NCBI GenBank assembly: GCA_023453725.1
Contig: JAEXTB010000208.1
Coordinates: 1 to 7,702 of the forward strand
Direction: 5' to 3'
Length of the DNA: 7,702 nt
DNA from: Bacillota bacterium
GTDB lineage: Bacteria > Bacillota > Clostridia > Christensenellales > CAG-138
Shown here in pieces: positions 1-6,399 of this stretch; positions within the stretch are counted from its first letter, which is position 1, and each line of letters starts with the position of its first letter. A program made the translations under genes and the position numbers. Below the pieces are notes generated by a model. The model was not told the origin of the DNA, searched no databases, and saw only the letters and a list, made by a program, of their open reading frames with translations.

Positions 1-1113
1 CTCTACCGTACTCTCAATATCCCAATGGACGTTTTTGCTGAAGTGGGAACGCTGCCGCCGCAGGAGCGGCGCATTGTATCCCTCACGCGCGCATACTTTG
101 CTTCTGCCCGTATTCTGCTGCTGGACGAGCCTGATTTTTCGCCGGAGGACCCAAATTATCCTGCGATTACGCATATGCTGCGCTCCATTGCGGTGGGGGG
201 CGGATGTATACTCATTACCACGCACCGCTTACATACATTACTGGATCTAGTAGACCATGTCGTGGTATTGGAACATGGGGAGCTGCGCATAAATGCAGGC
301 AAAGATACGCTTAGCGCAAAAGAACTGATTTCCATTGTATCCGGCAAGCATATGGAAACGCCTGATATTTTCCCGAAGCTGCGCCTGAAACAAGGCCCCT
401 GCTTTCTTAGCTTATATGATGTCACCACGCAGGACGGCGTATCACATCTCAGTTTGGACTTGCATAAAGGCGAAATTCTGGGGGTCGCTGCGCTGTGCAC
501 GGGACTTCGGACGGCAATACCCCGGCTGCTGTACGGGTTGGATCCGTTAAAAAGCGGCCATATAACGTTGCTTGGCCAGAAAATTTCCATTAAAAGTCCT
601 GCCGACGCCATCCGTTACGGCATTGGCCGCCTGCAGGAGGACCGCGTAGAAACCGGCCTGCAAACGGAGTTTCCCATTGGCCCCAATATATCGTTGGGCA
701 ATTTAAAGGCTTTTCGCCTGCTTGGACTGTTTCAAAAACGCAAGGAAGACCACGTGGCGCGCGGCTACATCCGAAAATTGAACATTAAAACAGCTTCCCT
801 GAAGGAACAGGTCTCCAACCTGAGTACAGGCAATCAGCAGAAGGTGCTGCTTTCACGGCTGCTGTTTTCCAATTGCCGCGTGCTGATGCTCGAAGAACCA
901 ACGAAAAATCTGGACAAATCCACGAAAAGCGAAATTTACAACTTCATGAGCCATTTTGTGCAAAAAGGCGGCACCATTTTACTTGTTTCCTCCCATGTTG
1001 ACGAACTGATCGGCATGTGCGATCGCATCCTGATTTTGCGCAATGACGGCGGCTATTCCATGCAGCAGCACGGTGAATTTGATAAGGAAACCATCCTCTC
1101 TTTCAGCCTGTAA
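1..1113 (+). CDS. Diverged RbsA/MglA-like tandem sugar ABC ATPase (5'-truncated by window edge)
   Basis: The reading frame is open from base 1 to the TAA at 1111-1113, giving 370 visible residues of a protein that should be about 500 long, so the N-terminal Walker A region lies upstream. The layout is that of RbsA/MglA-type proteins with two fused ATPase domains. In the first half, the signature region is unrecognisable (GTLPPQERR near residues 16-24), Walker B is kept (LLLDEP, 39-44) but the usual TSAL after it is replaced by DFSPED, and a switch histidine is kept (TTH, 73-75). In the second half, the Walker A equivalent reads GVAALCTGLRTA (161-172), the signature is LSTGNQQ (274-280), Walker B ends in LEEP (297-300) instead of LDEP, and the D-loop is NLDKSTK. 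The frame is intact, so this is divergence, not obvious decay. It could be a weakly active or regulatory ATPase. It ends about 50 bp before the promoter of the next operon, with no clear terminator between. Family certain; function inferred. Confidence 0.85.
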   Translation, partial: LYRTLNIPMDVFAEVGTLPPQERRIVSLTRAYFASARILLLDEPDFSPEDPNYPAITHMLRSIAVGGGCILITTHRLHTLLDLVDHVVVLEHGELRINAGKDTLSAKELISIVSGKHMETPDIFPKLRLKQGPCFLSLYDVTTQDGVSHLSLDLHKGEILGVAALCTGLRTAIPRLLYGLDPLKSGHITLLGQKISIKSPADAIRYGIGRLQEDRVETGLQTEFPIGPNISLGNLKAFRLLGLFQKRKEDHVARGYIRKLNIKTASLKEQVSNLSTGNQQKVLLSRLLFSNCRVLMLEEPTKNLDKSTKSEIYNFMSHFVQKGGTILLVSSHVDELIGMCDRILILRNDGGYSMQQHGEFDKETILSFSL

Positions 1114-1164
1114 TTGTGTAAAATAAAGATTGCATGCGAAAATAAACCAGTTCCCCTTTCCACA

Positions 1165-1194
1165 TTGACAGGACATATCGCGCATCATTATAAT
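1165..1194 (+). promoter_or_regulatory. Strong sigma-70/sigma-A promoter of the transporter operon
   Basis: A perfect -35 box TTGACA (1165-1170) and a perfect -10 box TATAAT (1189-1194) are separated by 18 bp. Transcription should begin near 1201, leaving a leader of about 127 nt before the binding-protein ATG at 1328. The spacer is one base over the ideal 17. Such a consensus promoter usually needs no activator, which would suit control by repression or by factors acting on the leader. Confidence 0.85.
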
Positions 1195-1237
1195 CAGAAT
1201 CGAACAATATCAATCAAATTACATCAATAATTCTGAT
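1193..1237. repeat. 8-bp inverted repeat spanning the transcription start
   Basis: ATCAGAAT (1193-1200) is repeated inverted as ATTCTGAT (1230-1237) with 29 bp between. The left arm overlaps the -10 box and start region, so the pair could be a split operator but probably not an RNA hairpin, because the left arm would mostly not be transcribed. A pair of this size may arise by chance in an AT-rich 200-bp region. Confidence 0.3.
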
Positions 1238-1282
1238 CGCAATGGTGCACGTATCCAGTCAATTAATTTTTCTTCTTTGTCC

Positions 1283-1323
1283 TATAACGGGATGAAAAAC
1301 AGTCATATAACGAAAGGGGTTCA
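1283..1323 (+). promoter_or_regulatory. Tandem TATAACG elements in the transporter leader
   Basis: TATAACG occurs at 1283-1289 and again at 1306-1312, 23 bp apart, the second running into the Shine-Dalgarno of the binding-protein gene. Bases 1307-1323 match the 17-bp palindrome upstream of the isomerase gene (6400-6416) at 12 of 17 positions, sharing ATAACG, AGG and GTT. This may be a shared operator. Part of the match comes from the purine-rich ribosome binding site, so the assignment is tentative. Confidence 0.3.
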
Positions 1324-1327
1324 CACT

Positions 1328-2392
1328 ATGAAGAAGCCATTGTTTGCTGCGCTGTGTCTTGTGATGGCATTCACATTCGCCGCATGCACCGTTCCCGCAG
1401 AAACGCAACCGCCCGCCGCAACTGAAGCCCCCGCAGCCGCTGCCACAGAGGCGCCCGCTGCAACTGAGGCTCCTGCTCAGGAGCAGAAGCCTGTTCGCGT
1501 AGGCTTCGCAAACATCAACGAAAAAGGTTCTTTTGGCAAACAGGTGCGTAACTCCATGGAAAAAGAAGCCGCAGCACGCGGCTGGGAACTCATCAGCGTA
1601 GACAACAACTCCGATGGCGCTACCGCAGTCAAAAACGCTGACGACCTTATTACCATGGGCATTGACTACATGATCGAATTCAATGTTGACCAGGCCGTCG
1701 CTCCCGTGATTATGGAGAAATTCAATGCGGCCAATATCCCGGTAGTCGCTGTTGATATCGCGCATCCCGGCGCAGTATTCTTCGGTGCGGACAATACCCG
1801 TGCGGGTACCATCGCCGGTGAAGCCGCAGGCAAGTACATCAAGGAAAACTGGGGCGGGGAAGTTGAGTATATCGTACTCATCATCCAGCCGGTATCCGGT
1901 GATGTTGTAGCGCCCCGTGTCAAAGCCTACCCCGATGGTCTCAAGAACGCAGGTATCTCCTTTACGGAAGATCAGATCATTGAAATCGATGGCCAGAACG
2001 ATGCGCAGATTACCCAGCAGCGCTTTGCAGACTTCCTGATGGCGCATCCGGACGCCACGAAGATTGCCGTTACCACCGTCAATGACGTTGCGGCAAGCGG
2101 CGTATATGCTGCGGCCGAAACCGCTGGCCGTGCAAACCATATCGTTCTGACTTCTCAGAACTGCACCGCAGACTTCGTAGAACCCATGTACGCAGCCGAA
2201 GGCAAGACCTCCTGGATTGGCAGCGTAGGTTACTTCCCCAACCGCTATGGCGAGTGGGTCATGCCCATCGTTGAAAAGATGATCAAGGGCGAACAGCTTG
2301 AAGAAAAGTACTACATTGACCACATCATGATCGATTGGAGCAATATTAAAGAGTATTATCCCATCGACAATCTGCCTTGGGCAAATCTGTAG
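1328..2392 (+). CDS. Sugar ABC transporter substrate-binding lipoprotein (periplasmic-binding-protein type 1, RbsB-like)
   Basis: Predicted 354-residue extracytoplasmic sugar receptor of the RbsB-like fold (Peripla_BP_4). The ATG at 1328 is preferred over in-frame TTG 1277 because it has a GAAAGGGG ribosome site (1312-1319) 8 nt upstream and opens a proper lipoprotein signal: MKK, a hydrophobic core, then FAAC with Cys20 as the lipidation site. Residues 32-49 are a flexible linker with three TEAP units. The mature domain begins near RVGFANINEKGSFG (57-70), followed by the expected VDNNSDGATAVKNADDLI segment typical of sugar-binding proteins and a later GADNTRAG stretch. It is first in an operon with ATPase and permease and is probably made in excess, given the consensus promoter and the hairpin after its stop. 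The ligand is not readable from sequence; the neighbouring mutarotase suggests an L-rhamnose-like or other deoxy sugar. Confidence 0.93.
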   Translation: MKKPLFAALCLVMAFTFAACTVPAETQPPAATEAPAAAATEAPAATEAPAQEQKPVRVGFANINEKGSFGKQVRNSMEKEAAARGWELISVDNNSDGATAVKNADDLITMGIDYMIEFNVDQAVAPVIMEKFNAANIPVVAVDIAHPGAVFFGADNTRAGTIAGEAAGKYIKENWGGEVEYIVLIIQPVSGDVVAPRVKAYPDGLKNAGISFTEDQIIEIDGQNDAQITQQRFADFLMAHPDATKIAVTTVNDVAASGVYAAAETAGRANHIVLTSQNCTADFVEPMYAAEGKTSWIGSVGYFPNRYGEWVMPIVEKMIKGEQLEEKYYIDHIMIDWSNIKEYYPIDNLPWANL

Positions 2393-2408
2393 TAGCTCTA
2401 TGGAACTG

Positions 2409-2436
2409 TGTGCCGGCAGGAAATCCTGCCGGCACA
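2409..2436 (+). promoter_or_regulatory. Intercistronic 12-bp hairpin between binding-protein and ATPase genes
   Basis: TGTGCCGGCAGG (2409-2420) pairs perfectly with CCTGCCGGCACA (2425-2436) around an AAAT loop. No U-run follows (next bases TTCCCAACGG), so it is a poor intrinsic terminator. It lies 16 nt after the binding-protein stop and well before the ATPase ribosome site. In transporter operons, hairpins here are known to protect the 3' end of the binding-protein message or to cause partial termination, giving more receptor than ATPase or permease. That role is inferred here. Confidence 0.8.
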
Positions 2437-2472
2437 TTCCCAACGGCCTTGAAAAAATCAGGCATGAAAAAC

Positions 2473-2479
2473 GAGGTGA
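2473..2479 (+). promoter_or_regulatory. Ribosome binding site that fixes a TTG start
   Basis: GAGGTGA sits 6 nt before the TTG at 2486. The only nearby in-frame ATG (2531) has no usable Shine-Dalgarno at proper spacing, so TTG is the better start. Confidence 0.7.
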
Positions 2480-2485
2480 CAGGCA

Positions 2486-4018
2486 TTGGAAGAAAAAATA
2501 CAGGCATGCTCGTCCTCCGAAGCGCAGGACATGGAGACGCGTGAGGTGGTGCTCCGTGCAACGGATATATCCAAGGAGTTTCCGGGCGTCAAAGCGCTTT
2601 CCCACGTTAATCTTGATGTGCGGCGCGGAGAGGTCGTAGCCCTTTTGGGCGAAAACGGTGCCGGAAAATCCACATTGATCAAAATCTTGTCCGGCGTACA
2701 CAGCTGCGATCAGGGAACGATTGAATTGGAAGGGAAACAGGTCGCGTTCCATCTTCCGTCAGAAGCCAAGGCGGCAGGCATAGGGATCATTCATCAGGAA
2801 CTCAATTACGTGGCCACCGTATCTGTGGCGGAAAATATTTATATGGGCGATATCCCGAAAAAGGGATTGATGGTGGACTACCGCGCTATGTACGAAGGGG
2901 CGGCAAACATTATGGGGCGCATCGGGGTGGAAATTGACCCCCGTATGCCGATTGGCGCATGCAGCGTTGCGCAAAAGCAGCTCATTGAAATCGCAAAAGT
3001 GATTGCCAACGACGTCAAGGTACTGATTATGGATGAGCCCACATCGGCATTGAACGATGTGGAAACGGAAAACCTGTTTAAGTTTATCCGGCAGGCCTCA
3101 GAGTCCGGCATCTCCATTATATATATCTCCCACAAGCTTGAAGAACTGTTCGCCGTGGCCCATCGTGTGGTTGTGCTGCGGGATGGACAGGTAACCGGCC
3201 AGATCAATGTGCGCGATGCAACCAAAGAGCAGCTGATTACCATGATGGTGGGAAGAACAATCTCCGATATGTTCCCCAAAGAAGGGGCAGAGCCGGGCGA
3301 TGTCGCGCTGGAAGTGGAGGGCCTGAGCAACGAGTCCCTCAAAAACGTCAGCTTCTCCGCACGAAAAGGGGAGATTTTCGGCATTTACGGTCTGCTCGGG
3401 TCAGGCCATCAGGAACTGGGACCCGCGATATTCGGCCAGGACAATATCAGCTCCGGAACCATCCGGATAGACGGCAAAATGGTCTCCATCAAAAGCCCGC
3501 TTGATGCGCTTAAGTGCGGAATTGCTTACGTACCGGCGGAGAGAAAGACGGAAGGCCTCATTTTAAACAGTTCCGTGCGCAACAATATGCTGGTTTCCTT
3601 TTACGCAAAAAACCGGCGGCACAAGTTGACCAACCGCAAGCTGGAAGACAGTATCACCGCCAAGTGGATCAAGAGCCTGAAAATTAAAACGCCGACTGCG
3701 GAGACAAAAGCGGAATCCCTTTCAGGCGGCAACCAGCAAAAGGTCGTGCTCTCCAAATGGCTGGAGCTGGAGCCTGAAGTGCTCATACTAAACGAGCCGA
3801 CCCGCGGTATTGACGTAGGCTCCAAGGCGGAAATCTATAAAATACTCGACGACCTGTGCCAGAAGGGCAAATGCGTGATTATGATCACCTCGGAAATGCC
3901 GGAGCTTTTGACGATGTCTGACCGGATTATGATCATGCACGACGGAGAAATCACCGGCCTGTTGGATGCGCGCGAGGCATCCCAGGAATCTATCATACAA
4001 TACGCGATCGGAGGCTAA
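2486..4018 (+). CDS. Sugar ABC transporter tandem ATP-binding protein (RbsA/MglA/XylG family)
   Basis: A 510-residue protein, full length for two fused ATPase domains that power sugar import on the cytoplasmic side of the permease. The first domain is canonical: Walker A GENGAGKST (55-63), Q-loop in IIHQE (101-105), degenerate signature CSVAQKQ (159-165), Walker B LIMDEPTSAL (180-189) and switch histidine in ISHKLEE (His216). The second domain shows the family's usual lysine-less Walker A, here GLLGSGHQE (302-310), and a full LSGGNQQKV signature (412-420). Its Walker B reads LILNEPTRGIDVG (433-445), with Asn436 where Asp is usual; with TSEMPE in place of a switch histidine this half is probably non-hydrolytic. 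Start is TTG at 2486. The permease ATG follows its TAA by 4 nt, and the permease ribosome site GGAGG overlaps the last codons. Confidence 0.95.
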   Translation: MEEKIQACSSSEAQDMETREVVLRATDISKEFPGVKALSHVNLDVRRGEVVALLGENGAGKSTLIKILSGVHSCDQGTIELEGKQVAFHLPSEAKAAGIGIIHQELNYVATVSVAENIYMGDIPKKGLMVDYRAMYEGAANIMGRIGVEIDPRMPIGACSVAQKQLIEIAKVIANDVKVLIMDEPTSALNDVETENLFKFIRQASESGISIIYISHKLEELFAVAHRVVVLRDGQVTGQINVRDATKEQLITMMVGRTISDMFPKEGAEPGDVALEVEGLSNESLKNVSFSARKGEIFGIYGLLGSGHQELGPAIFGQDNISSGTIRIDGKMVSIKSPLDALKCGIAYVPAERKTEGLILNSSVRNNMLVSFYAKNRRHKLTNRKLEDSITAKWIKSLKIKTPTAETKAESLSGGNQQKVVLSKWLELEPEVLILNEPTRGIDVGSKAEIYKILDDLCQKGKCVIMITSEMPELLTMSDRIMIMHDGEITGLLDAREASQESIIQYAIGG

Positions 4019-4022
4019 CGCA

Positions 4023-5027
4023 ATGTCAGTCAATCTTGAAACCGCCCGGGCCAGTTGGTTCGGCAATATCAAAAAGAAACTTTCAACAGGGGATGCATCC
4101 TCCATTATTACTGTCAGTACCGCGTTGATCGCATTGGTGATATTCTTCGGGCTCAAATCCCCGTACTTCTTTCGGGTAAGCAACTTTTTAAACATCGGCC
4201 TGTATGCGGCCATCATGGGGACGGTCGCATGCAGCATGACGTTTATCAACGTTTCAGGACAGATCGATATTTCCGTAGGCTCACAGATCGCGGTCGTCGG
4301 CATGGTGGTGGCGGTGCTCGCGCGCATGGAAAACAGCAGCATACTCCTTACCATACTGGGCGGCATCGCGGCGGGTGCACTCTGTGGATCCTTTAACGGC
4401 TTTTTCATTACCGTATTGAAACTCAATGCGTTTATTACCACCATCGCCAGTATGCAGATGCTGCGCGGTATTGCATATCTCATCTCCGATGGGCAAACGC
4501 TGGTCATTTCTGATCTTACCTTCAAATTCATTGGGCGCGGCTACGTGGCGGGAATTCCGTTTACGCTGATCGTGATGATCATCTGCTACGTGCTGTTCCA
4601 TTTCATTTCCAAATACACGGTGTTTGGGCGCACCATATACATGATCGGCGGCAACGCCCAGGCAAGCTTTCTTTCCGGCATCAAGGTCAACCGCATTAAA
4701 TTCCTGCTCTATGTCATCAACGGCACAATGGCGGGGGTAGCAAGCATTATGCTTGCCGCGCAGACGGGCTCCGGCCTCCCTATGGCCGCCATGAACACGA
4801 ACATGCAGGCGCTCTCCGCCGTCATATTGGGCGGCGCAGGCCTCACCGGCGGACGCGGCACCATATTGGGTACTTTCATCGGCGTGCTGGTGCTCTGTAC
4901 CCTTAACAACGGCATGACAATGCTCAACGTGCAGACCTTCTGGCAGGACGTCATTGTGGGCGCTGTGCTGCTTATCTCCGTTTCCATCGACGCCATAAAG
5001 GGCGGCAGCCTCAAGCGCAAAATATAA
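4023..5027 (+). CDS. Sugar ABC transporter permease (RbsC-like, BPD_transp_2 family)
   Basis: A 334-residue polytopic membrane protein forming the translocation channel, probably as a homodimer. ATG 4023 is chosen over an upstream in-frame start at 3966 because GGAGG (4010-4014) lies 8 nt before it and the longer form would overlap the ATPase gene by 53 bp. After a polar N-terminus, hydrophobic segments lie roughly at 27-43, 57-76, 84-101, 107-122, 138-154, 178-196, 227-246, 263-272, 281-296 and 308-323. Family hallmarks are SGQIDISVGS (78-87), the cytoplasmic loop GGNAQASFLSGI (209-220), which probably contacts the ATPase, and ILGGAGLTGGRGTILGT (268-284). The stop codon overlaps the next start codon by one base. 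Confidence 0.95.
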   Translation: MSVNLETARASWFGNIKKKLSTGDASSIITVSTALIALVIFFGLKSPYFFRVSNFLNIGLYAAIMGTVACSMTFINVSGQIDISVGSQIAVVGMVVAVLARMENSSILLTILGGIAAGALCGSFNGFFITVLKLNAFITTIASMQMLRGIAYLISDGQTLVISDLTFKFIGRGYVAGIPFTLIVMIICYVLFHFISKYTVFGRTIYMIGGNAQASFLSGIKVNRIKFLLYVINGTMAGVASIMLAAQTGSGLPMAAMNTNMQALSAVILGGAGLTGGRGTILGTFIGVLVLCTLNNGMTMLNVQTFWQDVIVGAVLLISVSIDAIKGGSLKRKI

Positions 5028-5029
5028 TG
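5025..5029 (+). promoter_or_regulatory. TAATG stop-start overlap (translational coupling)
   Basis: The permease TAA (5025-5027) shares its last A with the mutarotase ATG (5027-5029). The preceding 20 or so bases contain no Shine-Dalgarno-like run, so mutarotase synthesis probably depends on ribosomes finishing the permease and reinitiating. Confidence 0.7.
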
Positions 5030-5338
5030 GAACGGCGTACATTCGTATTTGATCTCAAGGCCGGAATGGAACAGGAATATATCCGCCGCCATCGGCAGAT
5101 ATGGCCGGAAATGCTTGCGATGTTAAAAGAGGCGGGGATCCGCAACTACTCTATCTGGCTTTGGAACTCACAGGTGATTGGCTACTACGAAAGCGAGAAT
5201 CTATCCGTAACCGACGCCTTCAAAGCGCAAAGCCCGGTCCAGACAAAATGGAGCGCGTATATGCAGGACATCCTGTTACCCGCTGTACGGGGGGGAATCC
5301 CACTCCCTGCGCCGGACTGTGTCTTCTACATGGAATAG
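5027..5338 (+). CDS. rhaM: L-rhamnose mutarotase family protein (RhaM/YiiL, DUF718)
   Basis: A 103-residue protein, the same length as Escherichia coli RhaM (104). RhaM interconverts alpha and beta anomers of L-rhamnose so that the isomerase gets the form it uses. From memory of the E. coli protein, the alignment is ungapped through the key helix: Tyr18, Arg20-Arg21, the catalytic His22 and the following IWPE (25-28) all fall at the same numbers. The NYSIWL strand (40-45), the TKWSAYM helix (73-79) and the C-terminal VFYM also match RhaM features (NYAIYL, RWWKYM, VFYL). It is the last gene of the transporter operon and is translationally coupled to the permease, which ties mutarotation to uptake. 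Specificity is inferred: some members of this family act in L-fucose or other deoxy-sugar pathways, and the nearby isomerase is not of the RhaA type. Confidence 0.88.
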   Translation: MERRTFVFDLKAGMEQEYIRRHRQIWPEMLAMLKEAGIRNYSIWLWNSQVIGYYESENLSVTDAFKAQSPVQTKWSAYMQDILLPAVRGGIPLPAPDCVFYME

Positions 5339-5350
5339 CCTTTTCTGATA

Positions 5351-5390
5351 CAACAAAAACGCGGTATGCCGGAATTGACCGGTATACCGC
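5351..5390 (-). terminator. Intrinsic terminator of the AraC-family gene, possibly bidirectional
   Basis: GCGGTATGCCGG (5361-5372) pairs with CCGGTATACCGC (5379-5390) around a 6-nt loop, a 12-bp stem with one G-U pair. Read on the minus strand, the hairpin starts 24 nt after the regulator stop and is followed by GTTTTTGTTG, a proper U-rich tail. On the plus strand it follows the mutarotase gene by 22 nt, but its tail (ATCATGGTGGTTT) is poor, so termination in that direction is less certain. Confidence 0.85.
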
Positions 5391-5414
5391 ATCATGGTGG
5401 TTTCCATGGAACCG

Positions 5415-6314
5415 CTAGTGAGAAGCGCGCCTAAAATCGCTTGGGCTGCTGCCGGTTTTCTGCTTAAAGAGCTTGGAAAAATGGGGGATGTCATGGAACC
5501 CCACCTCGGAAGCGATTTCGGAAATTGGCTGGTTGGTGCCGATAATGAGATCGATCGCCCTTGCGATGCGGCAGGCAATTAGGTACTGATGCAGGGATTT
5601 TTCTGTATAGAGCACCATTTGCTTGTTGAGATAGTTCGGGTGGTAGTTGAACAGTGCGCCGATGCTTTCGTTGGTAATATCCTCATGGTAATGCGCCTGA
5701 ATATAGGCGATGACCTGCTCAATCTTCTGCTGTGCCTCAGTCTGCTCCGTAACGCCGAGAGAAATCTTTCTCGCAAGCTGGCCCAGCATGGAAAGCAGAA
5801 GACCCGAAAGCCGCTCGCGGTAATAAACGCGCTTTGTCTGATATTCACGCTTCATTTCAAGCAGCGTGTCCTCCACCTGCTGCATGCCGGATAGATACAG
5901 CGGCTCATTGAGTTTACAAAGGTCTGTAAACGCCACGCGCGGCAGCATGGAAGAGCCATCAAATTGTTCCACACAATCCGGCGGGATAGGATAATCCTTT
6001 TCCTTGTTGCGCTGCACATAGTCAAAGTTTACGGCAAGAAATTGCATGGTTCTTTCCCCGTCCGTATCCATGTGATACATGGTGCCGGGCTGCCACACAG
6101 CAAGATCGCCGCGCTTGAACTGATACACCTTGTCTTCTACAAAAAGCTTCCCCTCTCCGCGGTACACATAGAACAGGCGGCAATCATAGGGGCGGCGAAA
6201 TACCGGATATTCATTGCGGGAGACATCCAGCAGCTGAACATACCGTACAAACGGTCTGGTTTCAGAAAACGGTATCTGAATGGTAGCCGGAAACGCAACG
6301 TTTGTCTGTGGCAT
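5415..6314 (-). CDS. AraC-family transcriptional regulator with cupin sensor domain
   Basis: A 299-residue cytoplasmic transcription factor. The N-terminal half has the AraC-type cupin fold used for sugar sensing: RLFYVYRGEGKLFV (46-59), then YQFKRGDLAVWQPGTMYHM (64-82), the expected G-D-L and P-G-T-x-x-H motif. A helical linker that may mediate dimerisation spans about 140-185. The C-terminal HTH_18 domain (about 197-296) has two helix-turn-helix units, ITNESIGALFNYHPNYLNKQ (213-232) and PISEIASEVGFHDIPHFSK (263-281), ending in the family's F-K-x-x-x-G-x-x-P-x-x-F-R pattern. ATG 6314-6312 is preceded by AGGAGG five bases upstream. The gene is divergent from the isomerase gene and convergent with the transporter operon, so it most likely activates one or both in response to the sugar. 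Direct effector unknown. Confidence 0.94.
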   Translation of the reverse strand: MPQTNVAFPATIQIPFSETRPFVRYVQLLDVSRNEYPVFRRPYDCRLFYVYRGEGKLFVEDKVYQFKRGDLAVWQPGTMYHMDTDGERTMQFLAVNFDYVQRNKEKDYPIPPDCVEQFDGSSMLPRVAFTDLCKLNEPLYLSGMQQVEDTLLEMKREYQTKRVYYRERLSGLLLSMLGQLARKISLGVTEQTEAQQKIEQVIAYIQAHYHEDITNESIGALFNYHPNYLNKQMVLYTEKSLHQYLIACRIARAIDLIIGTNQPISEIASEVGFHDIPHFSKLFKQKTGSSPSDFRRASH

Positions 6315-6319
6315 AAGCG

Positions 6320-6325
6320 CCTCCT
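6320..6325 (-). promoter_or_regulatory. Ribosome binding site of the AraC-family gene
   Basis: The plus-strand CCTCCT is AGGAGG on the minus strand, 5 nt before the ATG. This perfect Shine-Dalgarno supports the start at 6314. Confidence 0.8.
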
Positions 6326-6327
6326 GT

Positions 6328-6369
6328 AAATATTTATTTTAGACAAATATGCGTTAGAAATATACATTT
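6328..6369. repeat. Iterated AT-rich motif AAATAT in the divergent promoter region
   Basis: AAATAT occurs at 6328, 6345 and 6358. The first and third copies extend to AAATATNNATTT and lie 30 bp apart, and the middle copy reads AAATATGCGTTA. The array lies directly upstream of the regulator ribosome site. Iterated half-sites are usual for AraC-family operators, so this may be an autoregulatory site, but base composition alone could produce it. Confidence 0.3.
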
Positions 6370-6395
6370 ATTAAACCACAGTAGAAGCCTATAAT
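6367..6395 (+). promoter_or_regulatory. Candidate promoter of the isomerase gene
   Basis: A perfect -10 box TATAAT (6390-6395) has a poor -35 (TTTATT, 6367-6372) 17 bp upstream, giving a leader of about 100 nt. A weaker alternative is TATTAT (6434-6439) with TGTTAT (6411-6416) 17 bp before it. A poor -35 is usual where an AraC-type activator recruits polymerase. The regulator's own minus-strand promoter must also lie in 6315-6502, but I see no convincing boxes for it. Confidence 0.4.
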
Positions 6396-6399
6396 CAAT

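Noticed and set aside
1..1113. Calling the first gene a pseudogene
   Set aside because: The motifs are eroded but the frame is uninterrupted for 370 codons and both domains are of normal size, so a diverged functional protein is at least as likely.
1277..1327. 17-residue N-terminal extension of the binding protein from TTG 1277
   Set aside because: It would put a polar stretch before the lipoprotein signal peptide. The GAAAGGGG site correctly spaced before ATG 1328 decides against it.
1201..1327. Riboswitch or classical attenuator in the transporter leader
   Set aside because: I found no conserved aptamer-like core and no strong stem before the U-rich stretch at 1266-1279.
1421..1474. TEAP-encoding repeat as a DNA repeat element
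   Set aside because: The three units differ at the nucleotide level and encode a typical flexible lipoprotein linker, so this is a protein-level repeat.
2464..2544. 26-codon open frame (ATG 2464) before the ATPase gene
   Set aside because: It has no Shine-Dalgarno of its own and overlaps the ATPase ribosome site and start in another frame; no sign that it is translated.
1259..2752. Long minus-strand open frame of 497 codons opposite the binding-protein gene
   Set aside because: It lies opposite a well-supported lipoprotein gene and the start of the ATPase gene, has a cysteine- and glycine-rich low-complexity stretch where it reads the reverse of the TEAP linker, and resembles no family I recognise. 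It looks like a composition shadow.
3966..4022. 19-residue N-terminal extension of the permease
   Set aside because: It overlaps the ATPase gene and has no ribosome site, whereas GGAGG lies 8 nt before ATG 4023.
3788..5092. Overlapping minus-strand open frames opposite the ATPase and permease genes
   Set aside because: They oppose clear transporter genes with strong family motifs and have no recognisable domain or convincing ribosome site.
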